Source: Impatiens glandulifera
Taxonomy: Eukaryota; Streptophyta; Magnoliopsida; Ericales; Balsaminaceae
Reading direction: 5' to 3'
Length of the DNA: 64,000 nt
NCBI RefSeq assembly: GCF_907164915.1
Contig: NC_061869.1
Coordinates: 44,637,771 to 44,701,770 of the forward strand
Shown: one piece after another, positions 1 through 15,000 of the stretch
Numbering within the stretch: the stretch's first letter is position 1
Layout of the letters: every line of letters begins with the position of its first letter
Position numbers and translations under genes: made by a program
The notes under the pieces: model-generated
Seen by the model: only the letters and a program-made list of their open reading frames with translations
Databases searched by the model: none
Told to the model about the DNA's origin: nothing

Positions 1-3000
1 AGGTGTTTCAAAAAGACCCTCGGTTATGACTTTTTCCACATAAAAACTGAAAATAATTCTAAGTGTTGGGAAATGGGTAATTGCGAAAGTTTTTTAAAAA
101 ACCATCGGTTTTGACTTTTTCCCCATAAAAACTGAAAATAATTCTAAATGTGTGGAAGGGGTAATTGCAAAGGTTTTCAAAAAAATCCTCGGTTTTAACT
201 TTTTCGCCATAAAAAATGAAAATAATTCTAAGTATTGGGAAGGGGTAATTGCTAAGGTTTTTTCAAAAACAACCCTCAGTTTTGACTCTTCCAAAAAAAC
301 TGAAAATAATTATAAGAATTGGGAATGGGGTAATTGCGAAGGATTTTCAAAAAACCCTCAGTTTTGACTTTTTCTCCATAAAAACTAAAAATAATTCTAA
401 GTGTTGGGAAATGGTTAATTGCGAAATTTTTTCAAAAATCCCTCGGTTTTGACTTTTTCCACATAAAAACTGAAAATAATTCTAAGTGTTGAAAAGGGAG
501 TAATTGCAAAGGTTTTTCAAAAAAATCATCGGTTTTGACTCTTTCCAAAAAATCTTAAAATAATTCTAAGTATTGGGAAGGGGTAATTGCGAAAGATTTT
601 CAAAAAACCGGTAGTTTTGACTTTTTCCCCATAAAAACTAAAAATGATTCTAAGTGTTGAGAAGAGGGTAATTGCGAAGGTTTTCAAAAAAATCCTCGAT
701 TTTGACTTTTTCCCCATAAAAACAAAAAATAATTCTAAGTATTGGGAGATGGGTAATTGCGAAGGTTTTTCAAAAAAACCCTCGGTTTTGACTTTTTCCC
801 CATAAAAACTGAAAATAATTCTAAGTGTTGTGAAATGAGTAATTGCGAAAGTTTATTAAAAAAACCATCGGTTTTGACTTTTTCCACATAAAAACTAAAA
901 ATAATTCTAAGTGTTTGGAAATGTGTAATTGCGAATGTTTTTCAAAAAACCATCGGTTTTGACTTTTTCCCCATAAAAACGGAAAATAATTTTAATTGTT
1001 TGGAAATAGGTAATTGCGAAAAAATTTCAAAAAACCCATCGGTTTTGATTTTTTTCCCAAAAAAAACTGAAAATAATTCAAACTATTGGGACATGGGTAA
1101 TTGCGAAGGTTTTACAAAAAAAACCCTCGGTTTTAACTTTTTCCCCATAAAAACTTAAAAATAATTCTAAGTGTTGGGAAATGGGTAATTGCGAAAGTTT
1201 ATAAAAAACCATCGGTTTTGACTTTTTTCCTATAAAAACTGAAAATAATTATAAGTGTTTGGAAAGGTGTAATTGAGAAACTTTTTCAAAAAATCATCGG
1301 TTTTGACTCTTTCCAAAAAATTTTAAAATAATTCTAAGTATTAGGATGGGGTAATTGCGAAAGGTTTTCAAAAAACTGTCGGTTTTAACTTTTTCTCTAA
1401 AAAATTGAAAATGATTATAAGTGTTGGGAATAGTGTAATTGCGAAAGTTTTCAAAAAAATCCTCGGTTTGGACTTTTTCCCAATAAAAACTGAAAATAAT
1501 TCTAAGTATTGGGACATGGGTAATTGAGAAAGTTTTTCAAAAAACCCTCGGTTTTGACATTTTCCCCATAAAAACTGAAAGTAATTCTAAGTGTTGGGAA
1601 TTGGGTAATTGCGGGACTTTTTCAAAAAACCCTCGATTTTGACTCTTTCCAAAAACTCTTAAAATAATTCTATGTTTTATGAAGGGTAATTGCTATGGTT
1701 TTTCAAAAAAAACCCTCAATTTTGACTCTTCCAAAAAAATTGAAAATAATTTTAAGTGTTGGGAAGGGGGGTAATTGTGAAGGTTTTTCAAAAAATCCTC
1801 GGTTTTGACTTTTTCCCCATAAAAACTGAGAATAATTCTAAGTGTTGGGAAGTGAGTAATTGCAAAGGTTTTTCAAAAAACTCTCGGTTTTGAATTTTTC
1901 CAAAAAATCTTAAAATAATTCTAAGTATTGAGAAAGGGTAATTGGGAAGGTTTTTAAAAAAACCTTCGATTTTGAATCTTCCAAAAAAACTGAAAATAAT
2001 TCTAAGATTGGGAAGGGGGTAATTGCGAAGGTTTTTCAAAAGAACCCTCGGTTTTGACTCTTTTCAAAAAATCTTAAAATAATTCTAATTATAGGGAAGG
2101 GGTAATTGCGAAAGATTTTCAACAAACCGTCGGTTTTGATAAAAATTTTTAAATGATTCTAAGTGTTGGGAAGAGGGTAATTGCGAAGGTTTTCAAAAAA
2201 ACCCTCGGTTTTGATTTTTTCCCAAAAAAAACTGAAAATAATTCAAAGTATTTGGATATGGGTAATTGCGAAGGTTTTTAAAAAAACCCTCGGTTTTGAC
2301 TCTTTCCAAAAAAATCTTAAAATAATTCTAAGTATTGGGAAGGGGTAATTGCGAAAGATTTTCAAAAAACCGTCGGTTTTGACTTTTTCCCCATAAAAAC
2401 TGAAAATGATTCTAAGTGCTGGGAAGAGGGTAATTGCGAAGATTTTCAAAAAAACCTTTGGTTTTGACTTTTTCCCCAAAAAAACTGAAAATAATTCAAA
2501 GTATTTGGACATGGGTAATTGCGAAAGTTTTTCAAAAAAAACCCTCGGTTTTGACTTTTTCCCCATAAAAACTGAAAATAATTCTATGTGTTGGGATATA
2601 GTTAATTGCGAAAGTTTTTCAAAAAACTATCGGTTTTGACTTTTTCTCCATAAAAACTGAAAATTATTCTAAGTGTTTGAAAGGTGTAATTGCGAAAGTT
2701 TTTCAGAAAACTCTCGGTTTTGACTTTTTCCATTTAAAAACTGAAAATAATTCAATGTATTGGGACATGGGTAATTGCGAAAGTTTTTCAAAAAAACCTA
2801 TCGGTTTTGACTTTTTCCCTAAAAAAACTGAAAATAATTCAATGTATTGGGACATGGGTAATTGCGAAGGTTTTACAAAAAAACCATCGGTTTTGACTTT
2901 TTACCCATAAAAACTGAAAATAATTCTAAGTGTTTAGAAATGTGTAATTGCGAAACTTTTTCAAAAAATCCTCGGTTTTGACTATTTCCAAAAAATCTTA

Positions 3001-6000
3001 AAATAATTCTAAGTATTAGGAAAGGTAAGTGCGAAAGATTTTCAAAAAACTGTCGGTTTTGACTTTTTCCCTAAAAAACTGAAAATGATTAAAAGTGTTG
3101 GGAATAGTGTAATTGCAAAGGTTTTCAATAAAACCCTTGGTTTGGACTTTTTTCCTATAAAAACTGAAAATAATTCTAAGTATTGGGAAGGGGTAATTGC
3201 GAAAGATTTTCAAAAAACCGTTAGTTTTGACTTTTTTCCCATAAAAACAAAAAATGATTCTAAGTGTTGAGAAGAGGGTAATTGCGAAGGTTTTTCAAAA
3301 AAACCCTCGGTTTTGACTTTTTCCCCATAAAAACTGAAAAATAATTCTAAGTGTTTGGAAATGTGTAATTGCGAAAGTTTTCAAAAAACCCTCGGTTTTG
3401 ACTTTTTCCCCATAAAAACTGAAAATAATTCTAATTGTTTGGAAAGCGGTAATTGCGAAATTTTTTCAAAAAACCCATCGGTTTTGACTTTTTCCCCAAA
3501 AAAACTGAAAATAATTCAAAGTATTGGGTCATGGGTAATTGCGTAGGTTTTACAAAAAAACCATCGGTTTTGAGCTTTTCCCCATAAAAACTGAAAATAA
3601 TTTTAATTGTTGGGAAATGGGTAATTGCGAAAGTTTTTAAAAAACCATCGATTTTGACTCTTTCCCTATAAAAACTGAAAATAATTCTAATTATTTGGAA
3701 AGGGGTAATTGCGAAAATTTTTCAAAAAACCCATCAGTTTTGACTCCTTTCCCCAAAAAACTGAAAATAATTCAAAGTATTGGGACATGGGTAATTGCGA
3801 AGGTTTTACAAAAAAACCATCGGTTTTGACATTTTCCCCATAAAAACTGAAAATAATTCTAAGTGTTAGAAATGGGTAATTGCAAAAGATTTTAAAAAAC
3901 CATCGGTTTTGACTTTTTCCCTATAAAAACTGAAAATAATTCAAAGTATTTAGACATGGGTAATTGCGAAGGTTTTTTAAAAAAAACCCTCGGTTTTGAC
4001 TCTTTCCAAAAAAATTTTAAAATAATTCTAAGTATTGGGAAGGGGTAATTGCGAAAGATTTTCAAAAAACCGTCGGTTTTGATTTTTTCCCCATAAAAAC
4101 TGAAAATGATTCGAAGTGTTGGGAAGAGGGTAATTGCGAAGATTTTCAAAAAAACCCTCGGTTTTGACTTTTTCCCCAAAAAAACTGAAAATAATTCAAA
4201 GTATTTGGACATGGGTAATTGCGAAGGTTTTTCAAAAAAACCCTCGGTTTTGACTTTTTCCCCATAAAAACTGAAAATAATTCTATGTGTTGGGATATAG
4301 TTAATTGCGAAAGATTTTCAAAAAACCGTCGGTTTTGACTTTTTCCCCATAAAAACTGAAAATGATTCTAAGTGTTTGAAAGGTTTAATTGCGAAAATTT
4401 TTCAGAAAACTCTCGGTTTTGACTTTTTCCACATAAAAACTGAAAATAATTCAATGTATTGGGACATGGGTAATTGCGAAAGTTTTTCAAAAAAACCTTT
4501 CGGTTTTGACTTTTTCCCCAAAAAAACTGAAAATAATTCAATGTATTGGGACCTGGATAATTGCGAAGGTTTTACAAAAAACCATCGGTTTTGACTTTTT
4601 CCCCATAAAAACTGAAAATAATTCTAAGTGTTTGGAAATGTGTAATTGCGAAACTTTTTCAAAAAATCCTCGGTTTTGACTCTTTCTAAAAAATCTTAAA
4701 ATAATTCTAAGTATTAGGAAGGGTAAGTGCGAAAGGTTTTCAAAAAACTGTCGGTTTTGACTTTTTCCCTAAAAAACTGAAAATGATTAAAAGTGTTGGG
4801 AATAGTGTAATTGCAAAGGTTTTCAAAAAAACCCTTGGTTTGGACTTTTTTCCCATAAAAACTAAAAATAATTCTAAGTATTGGGACATGGGTAATTGCG
4901 AAAGTTTTTCAAAAAACCCTCGGTTGGTTTTGACATTTTCCCCATACAAACTAGAAGTAATTCTAAATGTTGGGAATGGGGTAATTGCGTGACTTTTTCA
5001 AAAAACCCTCGATTTTGACTCTTTCCAAAAAATCTTAAAATAATTCTATGTTTTATGAAGGGTAATTGCTAAGGTTTTTAAAAAAAAAACCCTCAGTTTT
5101 GACTCTTCAAAAAAAATTGAAAATAATTTTAAGTGTTGGGAAATGGTTAATTGCGAATGTTTTTCAAAAAACCCCCGGTTTTGACTTTTTTCCCATAAAA
5201 ACTGAAAATATTTCTAAGTGTTGGGAAGAGAGTAATTGCAAAGGTTTTTCAAAAAAATCCTCGGTTTTGACTCTTTCCAAAAAATCTTAAAATAATTCTA
5301 AGTATTGGGAAGGAGTAATTGCTAAAGATTTTTAAAAAACCATCAGTTTTGACTTTTTCCACATAAAAACTAAAAATGATTCTAAGTGTTGAGAAGAGGG
5401 TAATTGCGAAAGTTTTCAAAAAAATACTCGGTTTTGACATTTCCCCATAAAAACTAAAAATAATTCTAAGTATTGGTACATGGGTAATTGCGAAGCTTTT
5501 TCAAAAAAACCCTCGGTTTTGACTTTTCCCCCATAAAAACTGAAAATAATTCTAAGTATTGGGAAGGGGTAATTGCGAAAGGTTTTCAAAAAACCGTCGG
5601 TTTTGACTTTCTCCCCAAAAACTGAATATGATTCTAAGTGTTGGGAAAAGTTTAATTGCGAAGGTTTTCAAAAAAACCCTCGGTTTTGACTTTTTCCCTA
5701 TAAAAACTGAAAATAATTCTAAGTATTGGGACATGAGTAATTGCGAATAGTTTTTCAAAACACCCTCGGTTTTGACTTTTTCCCCTTAAAAATTGAAAAT
5801 AATTCTAAGTGTTGGGAATTGGGTAATTACGGGAGTTTTTCAAAAAAAACCCTCGATTTTGACTTTTACCAAAAAATCTTAAAATAATTCTATGTATTGG
5901 GAAGGGTAATTGCTAAGGTTTTTCAAAAACAACCCTCAGTTTTGACTCTTCCAAAAAAACAGAAAATAATTATAACGGTTGGGAATGGGGTAATTGCGAA

Positions 6001-9000
6001 AGATTTTCAAAAAACCCTCGGTTTTGACTTTTTCTCCATAAAAACTAAAAATAATTCTAAGTGTTGGGAAATGGTTAATTGCGAAAGTTTTTCAAAAAAC
6101 CCCGGTTTTGACTTTTCCCCATAAAAACTAAAAATAATTCTAAGTGTTGGGAAGGGAGTTATTGCAAAGGTTTTCAAAAAAATCCTCGGTTTTGACTCTT
6201 TCCAAATAATCTTAAAATCATTCTATGTATTGGGAATGGGTAATTGCGAAATATTTTCAAAAAACCGTCAGTTTTGACTTTTTCCCCATAAAACAAAAAA
6301 ATGATTCTAAGTGTTGAGAAGAGAGTAATTGCGAAGGTTTTTCAAAAAAACCCTCGGTTTGACTTTTTCCCCATAAAAACTGAAAATTAATTCTAAGTGT
6401 TTGGAAATGTGTAATTACGAAAGTTTTTCAAAAAACCCTCGGTTTTGACTTTTTCCCCATAAAAACTGAAAATAATTCTAATTGTTTGAAAAGGGGTAAT
6501 TGCGAAATTTTTTCAAAAAACCCATCGGTTTTGACTTTTTTCCCAAAAAAACTGAAAATAATTCAAAGTATTGGGTCATGGGTAATTGCGTATGTTTTAC
6601 AAAAAAATCATCGGTTTTAAGCTTTTCCCCATAAAAACTGAAAATAATTTTAAGTGTTGGGAAATGGGTAATTGCGAAAGTTTTTAAAAAACCATCGATT
6701 TTGACTTTTTCCCTATAAAAACTAAAAATAATTCTAATTGTTTGGAAAGGGGTAATTGCGAAAAATTTTCAAAAAACCCATCGGTTTTGACTCCTTCCCT
6801 CAAAAAACTGAAAATAATTCAAAGTATTGGGACATGGTAATTGCGAAGGTTTTACAAAAAAAACCATCGGTTTTGACATTTTCCCCATAAAAACTGAAAA
6901 TAATTCTAAGTGTTAGAAATGGGTAATTGCAAAAGTTTTTAATAAACCATCGATTTTGACTTTTTCCCTATAAAAACTGAAAATAATTCTAATTGTTTGG
7001 AAAGGGGTAATTGCGAAAAAATTTCAAAAAACCCATCGGTTTTGACTCCTTCCCTCAAAAAACTGAAAATAATTCAAAGTATTGGGACATGGTAATTGCG
7101 AAGGTTTTACAAAAAAACCATCGGTTTTGACATTTTCCCCATAAAAACTGAAAATAATTCTAAGTGTTAGAAATGGGTAATTGGAAAAGTTTTTAAAAAA
7201 CCATCGGTTTTGTCTTTTTCCCTATAAAAACTGAAAATAATTCTAAGTGTTTGGAAATGTGTAATTACGAAACTTTTTCAAAAAATCCTCGGTTTTGACT
7301 CTTTCCAAAAAATCTTAAAATAATTTTAAGTATTAGGAAGGGTAAGTGCGAAAGGTTTTCAAAAAACTGTCAGTTTTGACTTTTTCCCTAAAAACTGAAA
7401 ATGATTAAAAGTGTTGGGAATAGTGTAATTGCAAAGGTTTTCAAAAAAACCCTTGGTTTGGACTTTTTTCCCATAAAAACTGAAAATAATTCTAAGTATT
7501 GGGACATGGGTAATTGCGAAAGTTTTTCCAAAAAACTTCGGTTTTGACATTTTCCTCATAAAAACTGGAAGTAATTCTAAGTGTTGGGAATTCGGTAACT
7601 GCGCGACTTTTTCAAAAAACCCTCGATTTTGACTCTTTCCAAAACATCTTAAAATAATGCTATGTTTTATGAAGGGTAATTGCAAAGGTTTTTTTAAAAA
7701 AAACCCTCAATTTTGACTCTTCCAAAAAAATTGAAAATAATTTTAAGTGTTGTGAAGGGGGTAGTTGTGAAGGTTTTTCAAAAAATCCTCGGTTTTGACT
7801 TTTTCCCCATAAAAACTGAAAATAATTCTAAGTGTTGGGAAATGGTTAATTGCGAATGTTTTTCAAAAAACCTCCGGTTTTGACTTTTTCCCCATAAAAA
7901 CTGAAAATATTTCTAAGTGTTGGGAAGAGAGTAATTGCAAAGGTTTTTCAAAAAAATCCTCGGTTTTGACTCTTTCCAAAAAATCTTAAAATAATTCTAA
8001 GTATTAGGAAGGGGTAATTACTAAAGATTTTTAAAAAAACCATCAGTTTTGACTTTTTCCCCATAAAAACTAAAAATGATTCTAAGTGTTGAGAAGAGAG
8101 TAATTGCGAAGGTTTTCAAAAAAATACTCGGTTTTGACTTTTCCCCATAAAAACTAAAAATAATTCTAAGTATTGGGACATGGGTAATTGCGAAGCTTTT
8201 TCAAAAAAACCCTCGGTTTTGACTTTTCCCCATAAAAACTGAAAATAATTCTAAGTATTGGGAAGGGGTAATTGCGAAAGTTTTTGAAAAAACCGTTGGT
8301 TTTGACTTTCTCCCCAAAAAATTGAATATGATTTTAAGTGTTGGGAAAAGTTTAATTGCGAAGGTTTTTAAAAAAACCCTCGGTTTTGACTTTTTCCCCA
8401 TAAAATCTGAAAATAATTCTAAGTATTGGGACATGAGTAATTACGAATAGTTTTTCAAAACACCCTCGGTTTTGACTTTTTCCCCTTAAAAATTGAAAAT
8501 AATTCTAAGTGTTGGGAATTGTGTAATTACGGGAGTTTTTCAAAAAAAACCCTCGATTTTGACTCTTACCAAAAAATCTTAAAATAATTCTATGTATTGG
8601 GAAGGGTAATTGCTAAGGTTTTTCAAAAACAACCCTCAGTTTTGACTCTTCCAAAAAAACAGAAAATAATTATAACGGTTGGGAATGGGGTAATTGCGAA
8701 AGATTTTCAAAAAACCCTCGGTTTTGACTTTTTCTCCATAAAAACTAAAAATAATTCTAAGTGTTGGGAAATGGTTAATTGCGAAAGTTTTTCAAAAAAC
8801 CCCGGTTTTGACTTTTCCCCATAAAAACTAAAAATAATTCTAAGTGTTGGGAAGGGAGTTATTGCAAAGGTTTTCAAAAAAATCCTCGGTTTTGACTCTT
8901 TCCAAATAATCTTAAAATCATTCTATGTATTGGGAATGGGTAATTGCGAAATATTTTCAAAAAACCGTCAGTTTTGACTTTTTCCCCATAAAACAAAAAA

Positions 9001-12000
9001 ATGATTCTAAGTGTTGAGAAGAGAGTAATTGCGAAGGTTTTTCAAAAAAACCCTCGGTTTGACTTTTTCCCCATAAAAACTGAAAATTAATTCTAAGTGT
9101 TTGGAAATGTGTAATTACGAAAGTTTTTCAAAAAACCCTCGGTTTTGACTTTTTCCCCATAAAAACTGAAAATAATTCTAATTGTTTGAAAAGGGGTAAT
9201 TGCGAAATTTTTTCAAAAAACCCATCGGTTTTGACTTTTTTCCCAAAAAAACTGAAAATAATTCAAAGTATTGGGTCATGGGTAATTGCGTATGTTTTAC
9301 AAAAAAATCATCGGTTTTAAGCTTTTCCCCATAAAAACTGAAAATAATTTTAAGTGTTGGGAAATGGGTAATTGCGAAAGTTTTTAAAAAACCATCGATT
9401 TTGACTTTTTCCCTATAAAAACTGAAAATAATTCTAATTGTTTGGAAAGGGGTAATTGCGAAAAATTTTCAAAAAACCCATCGGTTTTGACTCCTTCCCT
9501 CAAAAAACTGAAAATAATTCAAAGTATTGGGACATGGTAATTGCGAAGGTTTTACAAAAAAAACCATCGGTTTTGACATTTTCCCCATAAAAACTGAAAA
9601 TAATTCTAAGTGTTAGAAATGGGTAATTGCAAAAGTTTTTAATAAACCATCGATTTTGACTTTTTCCCTATAAAAACTGAAAATAATTCTAATTGTTTGG
9701 AAAGGGGTAATTGCGAAAAAATTTCAAAAAACCCATCGGTTTTGACTCCTTCCCTCAAAAAACTGAAAATAATTCAAAGTATTGGGACATGGTAATTGCG
9801 AAGGTTTTACAAAAAAACCATCGGTTTTGACATTTTCCCCATAAAAACTGAAAATAATTCTAAGTGTTAGAAATGGGTAATTGGAAAAGTTTTTAAAAAA
9901 CCATCGGTTTTGTCTTTTTCCCTATAAAAACTGAAAATAATTCTAAGTGTTTGGAAATGTGTAATTACGAAACTTTTTCAAAAAATCCTCGGTTTTGACT
10001 CTTTCCAAAAAATCTTAAAATAATTTTAAGTATTAGGAAGGGTAAGTGCGAAAGGTTTTCAAAAAACTGTCAGTTTTGACTTTTTCCCTAAAAACTGAAA
10101 ATGATTAAAAGTGTTGGGAATAGTGTAATTGCAAAGGTTTTCAAAAAAACCCTTGGTTTGGACTTTTTTCCCATAAAAACTGAAAATAATTCTAAGTATT
10201 GGGACATGGGTAATTGCGAAAGTTTTTCCAAAAAACTTCGGTTTTGACATTTTCCTCATAAAAACTGGAAGTAATTCTAAGTGTTGGGAATTCGGTAACT
10301 GCGCGACTTTTTCAAAAAACCCTCGATTTTGACTCTTTCCAAAACATCTTAAAATAATGCTATGTTTTATGAAGGGTAATTGCAAAGGTTTTTTTTAAAA
10401 AAAACCCTCAATTTTGACTCTTCCAAAAAAATTGAAAATAATTTTAAGTGTTGTGAAGGGGGTAGTTGTGAAGGTTTTTCAAAAAATCCTCGGTTTTGAC
10501 TTTTTCCCCATAAAAACTGAAAATAATTCTAAGTGTTGGGAAATGGTTAATTGCGAATGTTTTTCAAAAAACCTCCGGTTTTGACTTTTTCCCCATAAAA
10601 ACTGAAAATATTTCTAAGTGTTGGGAAGAGAGTAATTGCAAAGGTTTTTCAAAAAAATCCTCGGTTTTGACTCTTTCCAAAAAATCTTAAAATAATTCTA
10701 AGTATTAGGAAGGGGTAATTACTAAAGATTTTTAAAAAAACCATCAGTTTTGACTTTTTCCCCATAAAAACTAAAAATGATTCTAAGTGTTGAGAAGAGA
10801 GTAATTGCGAAGGTTTTCAAAAAAATACTCGGTTTTGACTTTTCCCCATAAAAACTAAAAATAATTCTAAGTATTGGGACATGGGTAATTGCGAAGCTTT
10901 TTCAAAAAAACCCTCGGTTTTGACTTTTCCCCATAAAAACTGAAAATAATTCTAAGTATTGGGAAGGGGTAATTGCGAAAGTTTTTGAAAAAACCGTTGG
11001 TTTTGACTTTCTCCCCAAAAAATTGAATATGATTTTAAGTGTTGGGAAAAGTTTAATTGCGAAGGTTTTTAAAAAAACCCTCGGTTTTGACTTTTTCCCC
11101 ATAAAAACTGAAAATAATTCTAAGTATTGGGACATGAGTAATTACGAATAGTTTTTCAAAACACCCTCGGTTTTGACTTATTCCCCTTAAAAATTGAAAA
11201 TAATTCTAAGTGTTGGGAATTGTGTAATTACGGGAGTTTTTCAAAAAAAACCCTCGATTTTGACTCTTACCAAAAAATCTTAAAATAATTCTATGTATTG
11301 GGAAGGGTAATTGCTAAGGTTTTTCAAAAACAACCCTCAGTTTTGACTTTTCCAAAAAAACTGAAAATAATTATAACTGTTGGGAATGGGGTAATTGCGA
11401 AGGATTTTCAAAAAACCCTCGGTTTTGACTTTTTCTCCATAAAAACTAAAAATAATTCTAAGTGTTGGGAAATGGTTAATTGCGAAAGTTTTTCAAAAAA
11501 CCCCCGGTTTTGACTTTTCCCCATAAAAACTAAAAATAATTCTAAGTGTTAGGAAGGGAGTAATTGCAAAGGTTTTCAAAAAAATCCTCGGTTATGACTC
11601 TTTCGAAAAAATCTTAAAATAATTCTAAGTATTGGGAAGGGGTAATTGCGAAAGATTTTCAAAAAACCGTCAGTTTTGATTTTTTCTCCATAAAAACAAA
11701 AAATGATTCTAAGTGTTGAGAAGAGGGTAATTGCGAAGGTTTTTCAAAAAAACCCTCGGTTTTGACTTTTTCCCCATAAAAACTGAAAATTAATTCTAAG
11801 TGTTTGGAAATGTGTAATTGCGAATGTTTTTCAAAAAACCCTCGGTTTTAACTTTTTCCCCATGAAAACTGAAAATATATTTAATTGTTTGGAAATGGGT
11901 AATTGCGAATTTTTTTCAAAAAACCCATCGGTTTTGACTTTTTCCCCAAAAAAACTGAAAATAATTCAAAGTATTGGGTCATGGGTAATTGCGTAGGTTT

Positions 12001-15000
12001 TACAAAAAAACCATCGATTTTGAGCTTTTCCCCATAAAAACTGAAAATAATTTTAAGTGTTGGGAAATGGGTAATTGCGAAAGTTTTTAAAAAACCATCG
12101 ATTTTGACTTTTTCCCTATAAAAACTGAAAATAATTCTAATTGTTTGGAAAGGGGTAATTGCGAAAAATTTTCAAAAAACCCATCGGTTTTGACTCCTTC
12201 CCCCAAAAAACTGAAAATAATTCAAAGTATTGGGACATGGTAATTGCGAAGGTTTTACAAAAAAACCATCGGTTTTGACATTTTCCCCATAAAAACTGAA
12301 AATAATTCTAAGTGTTAGAAGTGGGTAATTGCAAAAGTTTTTAAAAAACCATCGGTTTTGACTTTTTCCCTATAAAAACTGAAAATAATTCTAAGTGTTT
12401 GGAAAGGTGTAGTTGCGAAACTTTTTCAAAAAATCCTCGGTTTTGACTCTTTCCAAAAAATCTTAAAATAATTTTAAGTATTAGGAAGGGTAAGTGCGAA
12501 AGGTTTTCAAAAAACTGTCGGTTTTGACTTTTTCCCTAAAAAGCTGAAAATGATTAAAAGTGTTGGGAATAGTGTAATTGCAAAGGTGTTCAAAAAAACC
12601 CTTGGTTTGGACTTTTTTCCCATAAAAACTGAAAATAATTCTAAGTATTGGGACATGGGTAATTGCGAAAGTTTTTCAAAAAACCATCGTTTTGACATTT
12701 TCCTCATAAAAACTAGAAGTAATTCTAAGTGTTGGGAATTGGGTAATTGCGTGACTTTTTCAAAAAAACCCTCGATTTTGACTCTTTTCAAAAAAATCTT
12801 AAAATAATTATATGTTTTATGAAGGGTAATTGCTAAGGTTTTTCAAAAAAAACCATCAGTTTTGACTCTTCCAAAAAAATTGAAAATAATTTTAAGTGTT
12901 GGGAAGGGGGTAGTTGTGAAGGTTTTTCAAAAAATCCTCGGTTTTGACTTTTTCCCCATAAAAACTGAAAATAATTCTAAGTGTTGGGAAATGGTTAATT
13001 GCGAATGTTTTTAAAAAAAACCCCGGTTTTGACTTTTCCCCCATAAAAACTGAAAATAATTCTAAGTATTGGGAAGAGAGTAATTGCAAAGGTTTTTCAA
13101 AAAAATCCTCGGTTTTGACTTTTTCCCCATAAAAACTGAAAAATAATTCTAAGTGTTTGGAAATGTGTAATTGCGAAAGTTTTTCAAAAAACCCTCGGTT
13201 TTGACTTTTTCCCCATAAAAACTGAAAATAATTCTAATTGTTTGGAAAGGGGTAATTGCGAAATTTTTTCAAAAAACCCATCGGTTTTGACTTTTTCCCA
13301 AAAAAACTGAAAATAATTCAAAGTATTGGGTAATGGGTAATTGCGTAGGTTTTACAAAAAAACCATCGGTTTTGAGCTTTTCCCCATAAAAACTGAAAAA
13401 AATTTTAAGTGCTGAGAAATAGGTAATTGCGAAAGTTTTTAAAAAACCATCGATTTATACTTTTTCCCTATAAAAACTGAAAATAATTCTAATTGTTTGG
13501 AAAGGGGTAATTGCGAAAATTTTTCAAAAAACCCATCGGTTTTGACTCTTTCCCCCAAAAAACTGAAAATAATTCAAAGTATTGGGACATGGTAATTGCG
13601 AAGGTTTTACAAAAAAACCATCGGTTTTGACATTTTCCCCATAAAAACTGAAAATAATTCTAAGTGTTGGAAAAGAGTAATTGCGAAAGTTTTTTAAAAA
13701 ACCATCGGTTTTGACTTTTTCCCTATAAAAACTGAAAATAATTCTAAGTGTTTGGAAAGGTGTAATTGCAAAGGTTTTCAAAAAAATCCTCGGTTTTAAC
13801 TTTTTCGCCATAAAAAATGAAAATAATTCTAAGTGTTGGGAATGTGGTAATTGCAAAGGATTTTCAAAAAAAACCCTCGGTATTGACTTTTTCCCCATAA
13901 AAACTGAAAAATAATTCTAAGTATTGGGAAGGGTAATGCGAAAGGTTTTCAAAAAAACGTCGGTTTTGACTTTCTCCGCAAAAAACTGAATATGATTCTA
14001 AGGGTTGGGAAAAGTTTAATTGCGAAGGTTTTCAAAAAAACTTTCGGTTTTGACTTTTTTCCCCATAAAAACATAAAATAATTCTAAGTATTGGGACATA
14101 AGTAATTGCGAAAAGTTTTTCAAAACACCCTCGGTTTTGACTTTTTCCCCTTAAAAATTGAAAATAATTCTAAGTGTTGGGAATTGGGTAATTACGGATT
14201 TTTTCAAAAAAAAACCCTCGATTTTGACTATTACCAAAAAATCTTAAAATAATTCTATGTATTGGGAAGGGTAATTGCTAAGGTTTTTCAAAAACAACCC
14301 TTAGTTTTGACTTTTCCAAAAAAACTGAAAATAATTATAAGGGTTGGTAATGGGGTAATTGCGAGGGATTTAAAAAAAACCCTCGGTTTTGACTTTTTCT
14401 CCATAAAAACTAAAAATAATTCTAAGTGTTGGGAAATGGTTAATTGCAAAAGTTTTTCAATAAACCCCCGGTTTTGACTTTTTCCCCATAAAACCTGAAA
14501 ATGATTCTAAGTGTTGGGAAGGATTAATTGCAAAGGTTTTTAAAAAAAATCATCGGTTTTGACTCTTTCCAAAAAAATCTTAAAATAATTCTAAGTATTG
14601 GAAGGGGTAATTGCGAAAGATTTTCAAAAAACCGTCAGTTTTGACTTTTTCCCCATAAAAACTAAAAATGATTCTAAGTGTTGAGAAGAGGGTAATTGCG
14701 AAGGTTTTCAAAAAAACCCTCGGTTTTGACTTTTTCAAAAAACTGAAAATAATTCTAAGTGTTGGGAAATGGGTAATTGCGAAAGTTTTTCAAAAAACCC
14801 TCGGTTTTGACTTTTTCCCAATAAAAACTGAAAATAATACTAAGTGTTAGAAATGAGGTAATTGCGAATGTTTTTCACAAAACCCTCAGTTTTGATTTTT
14901 TCCAAAAAATCTTAAAATAATTCTAAGTATTGAGAAAGGGTAAGCGAAGGTTTTTCAAAAAACCTTCGGTTTTGACTCTCCAAAAAAACTGAAAATAATT

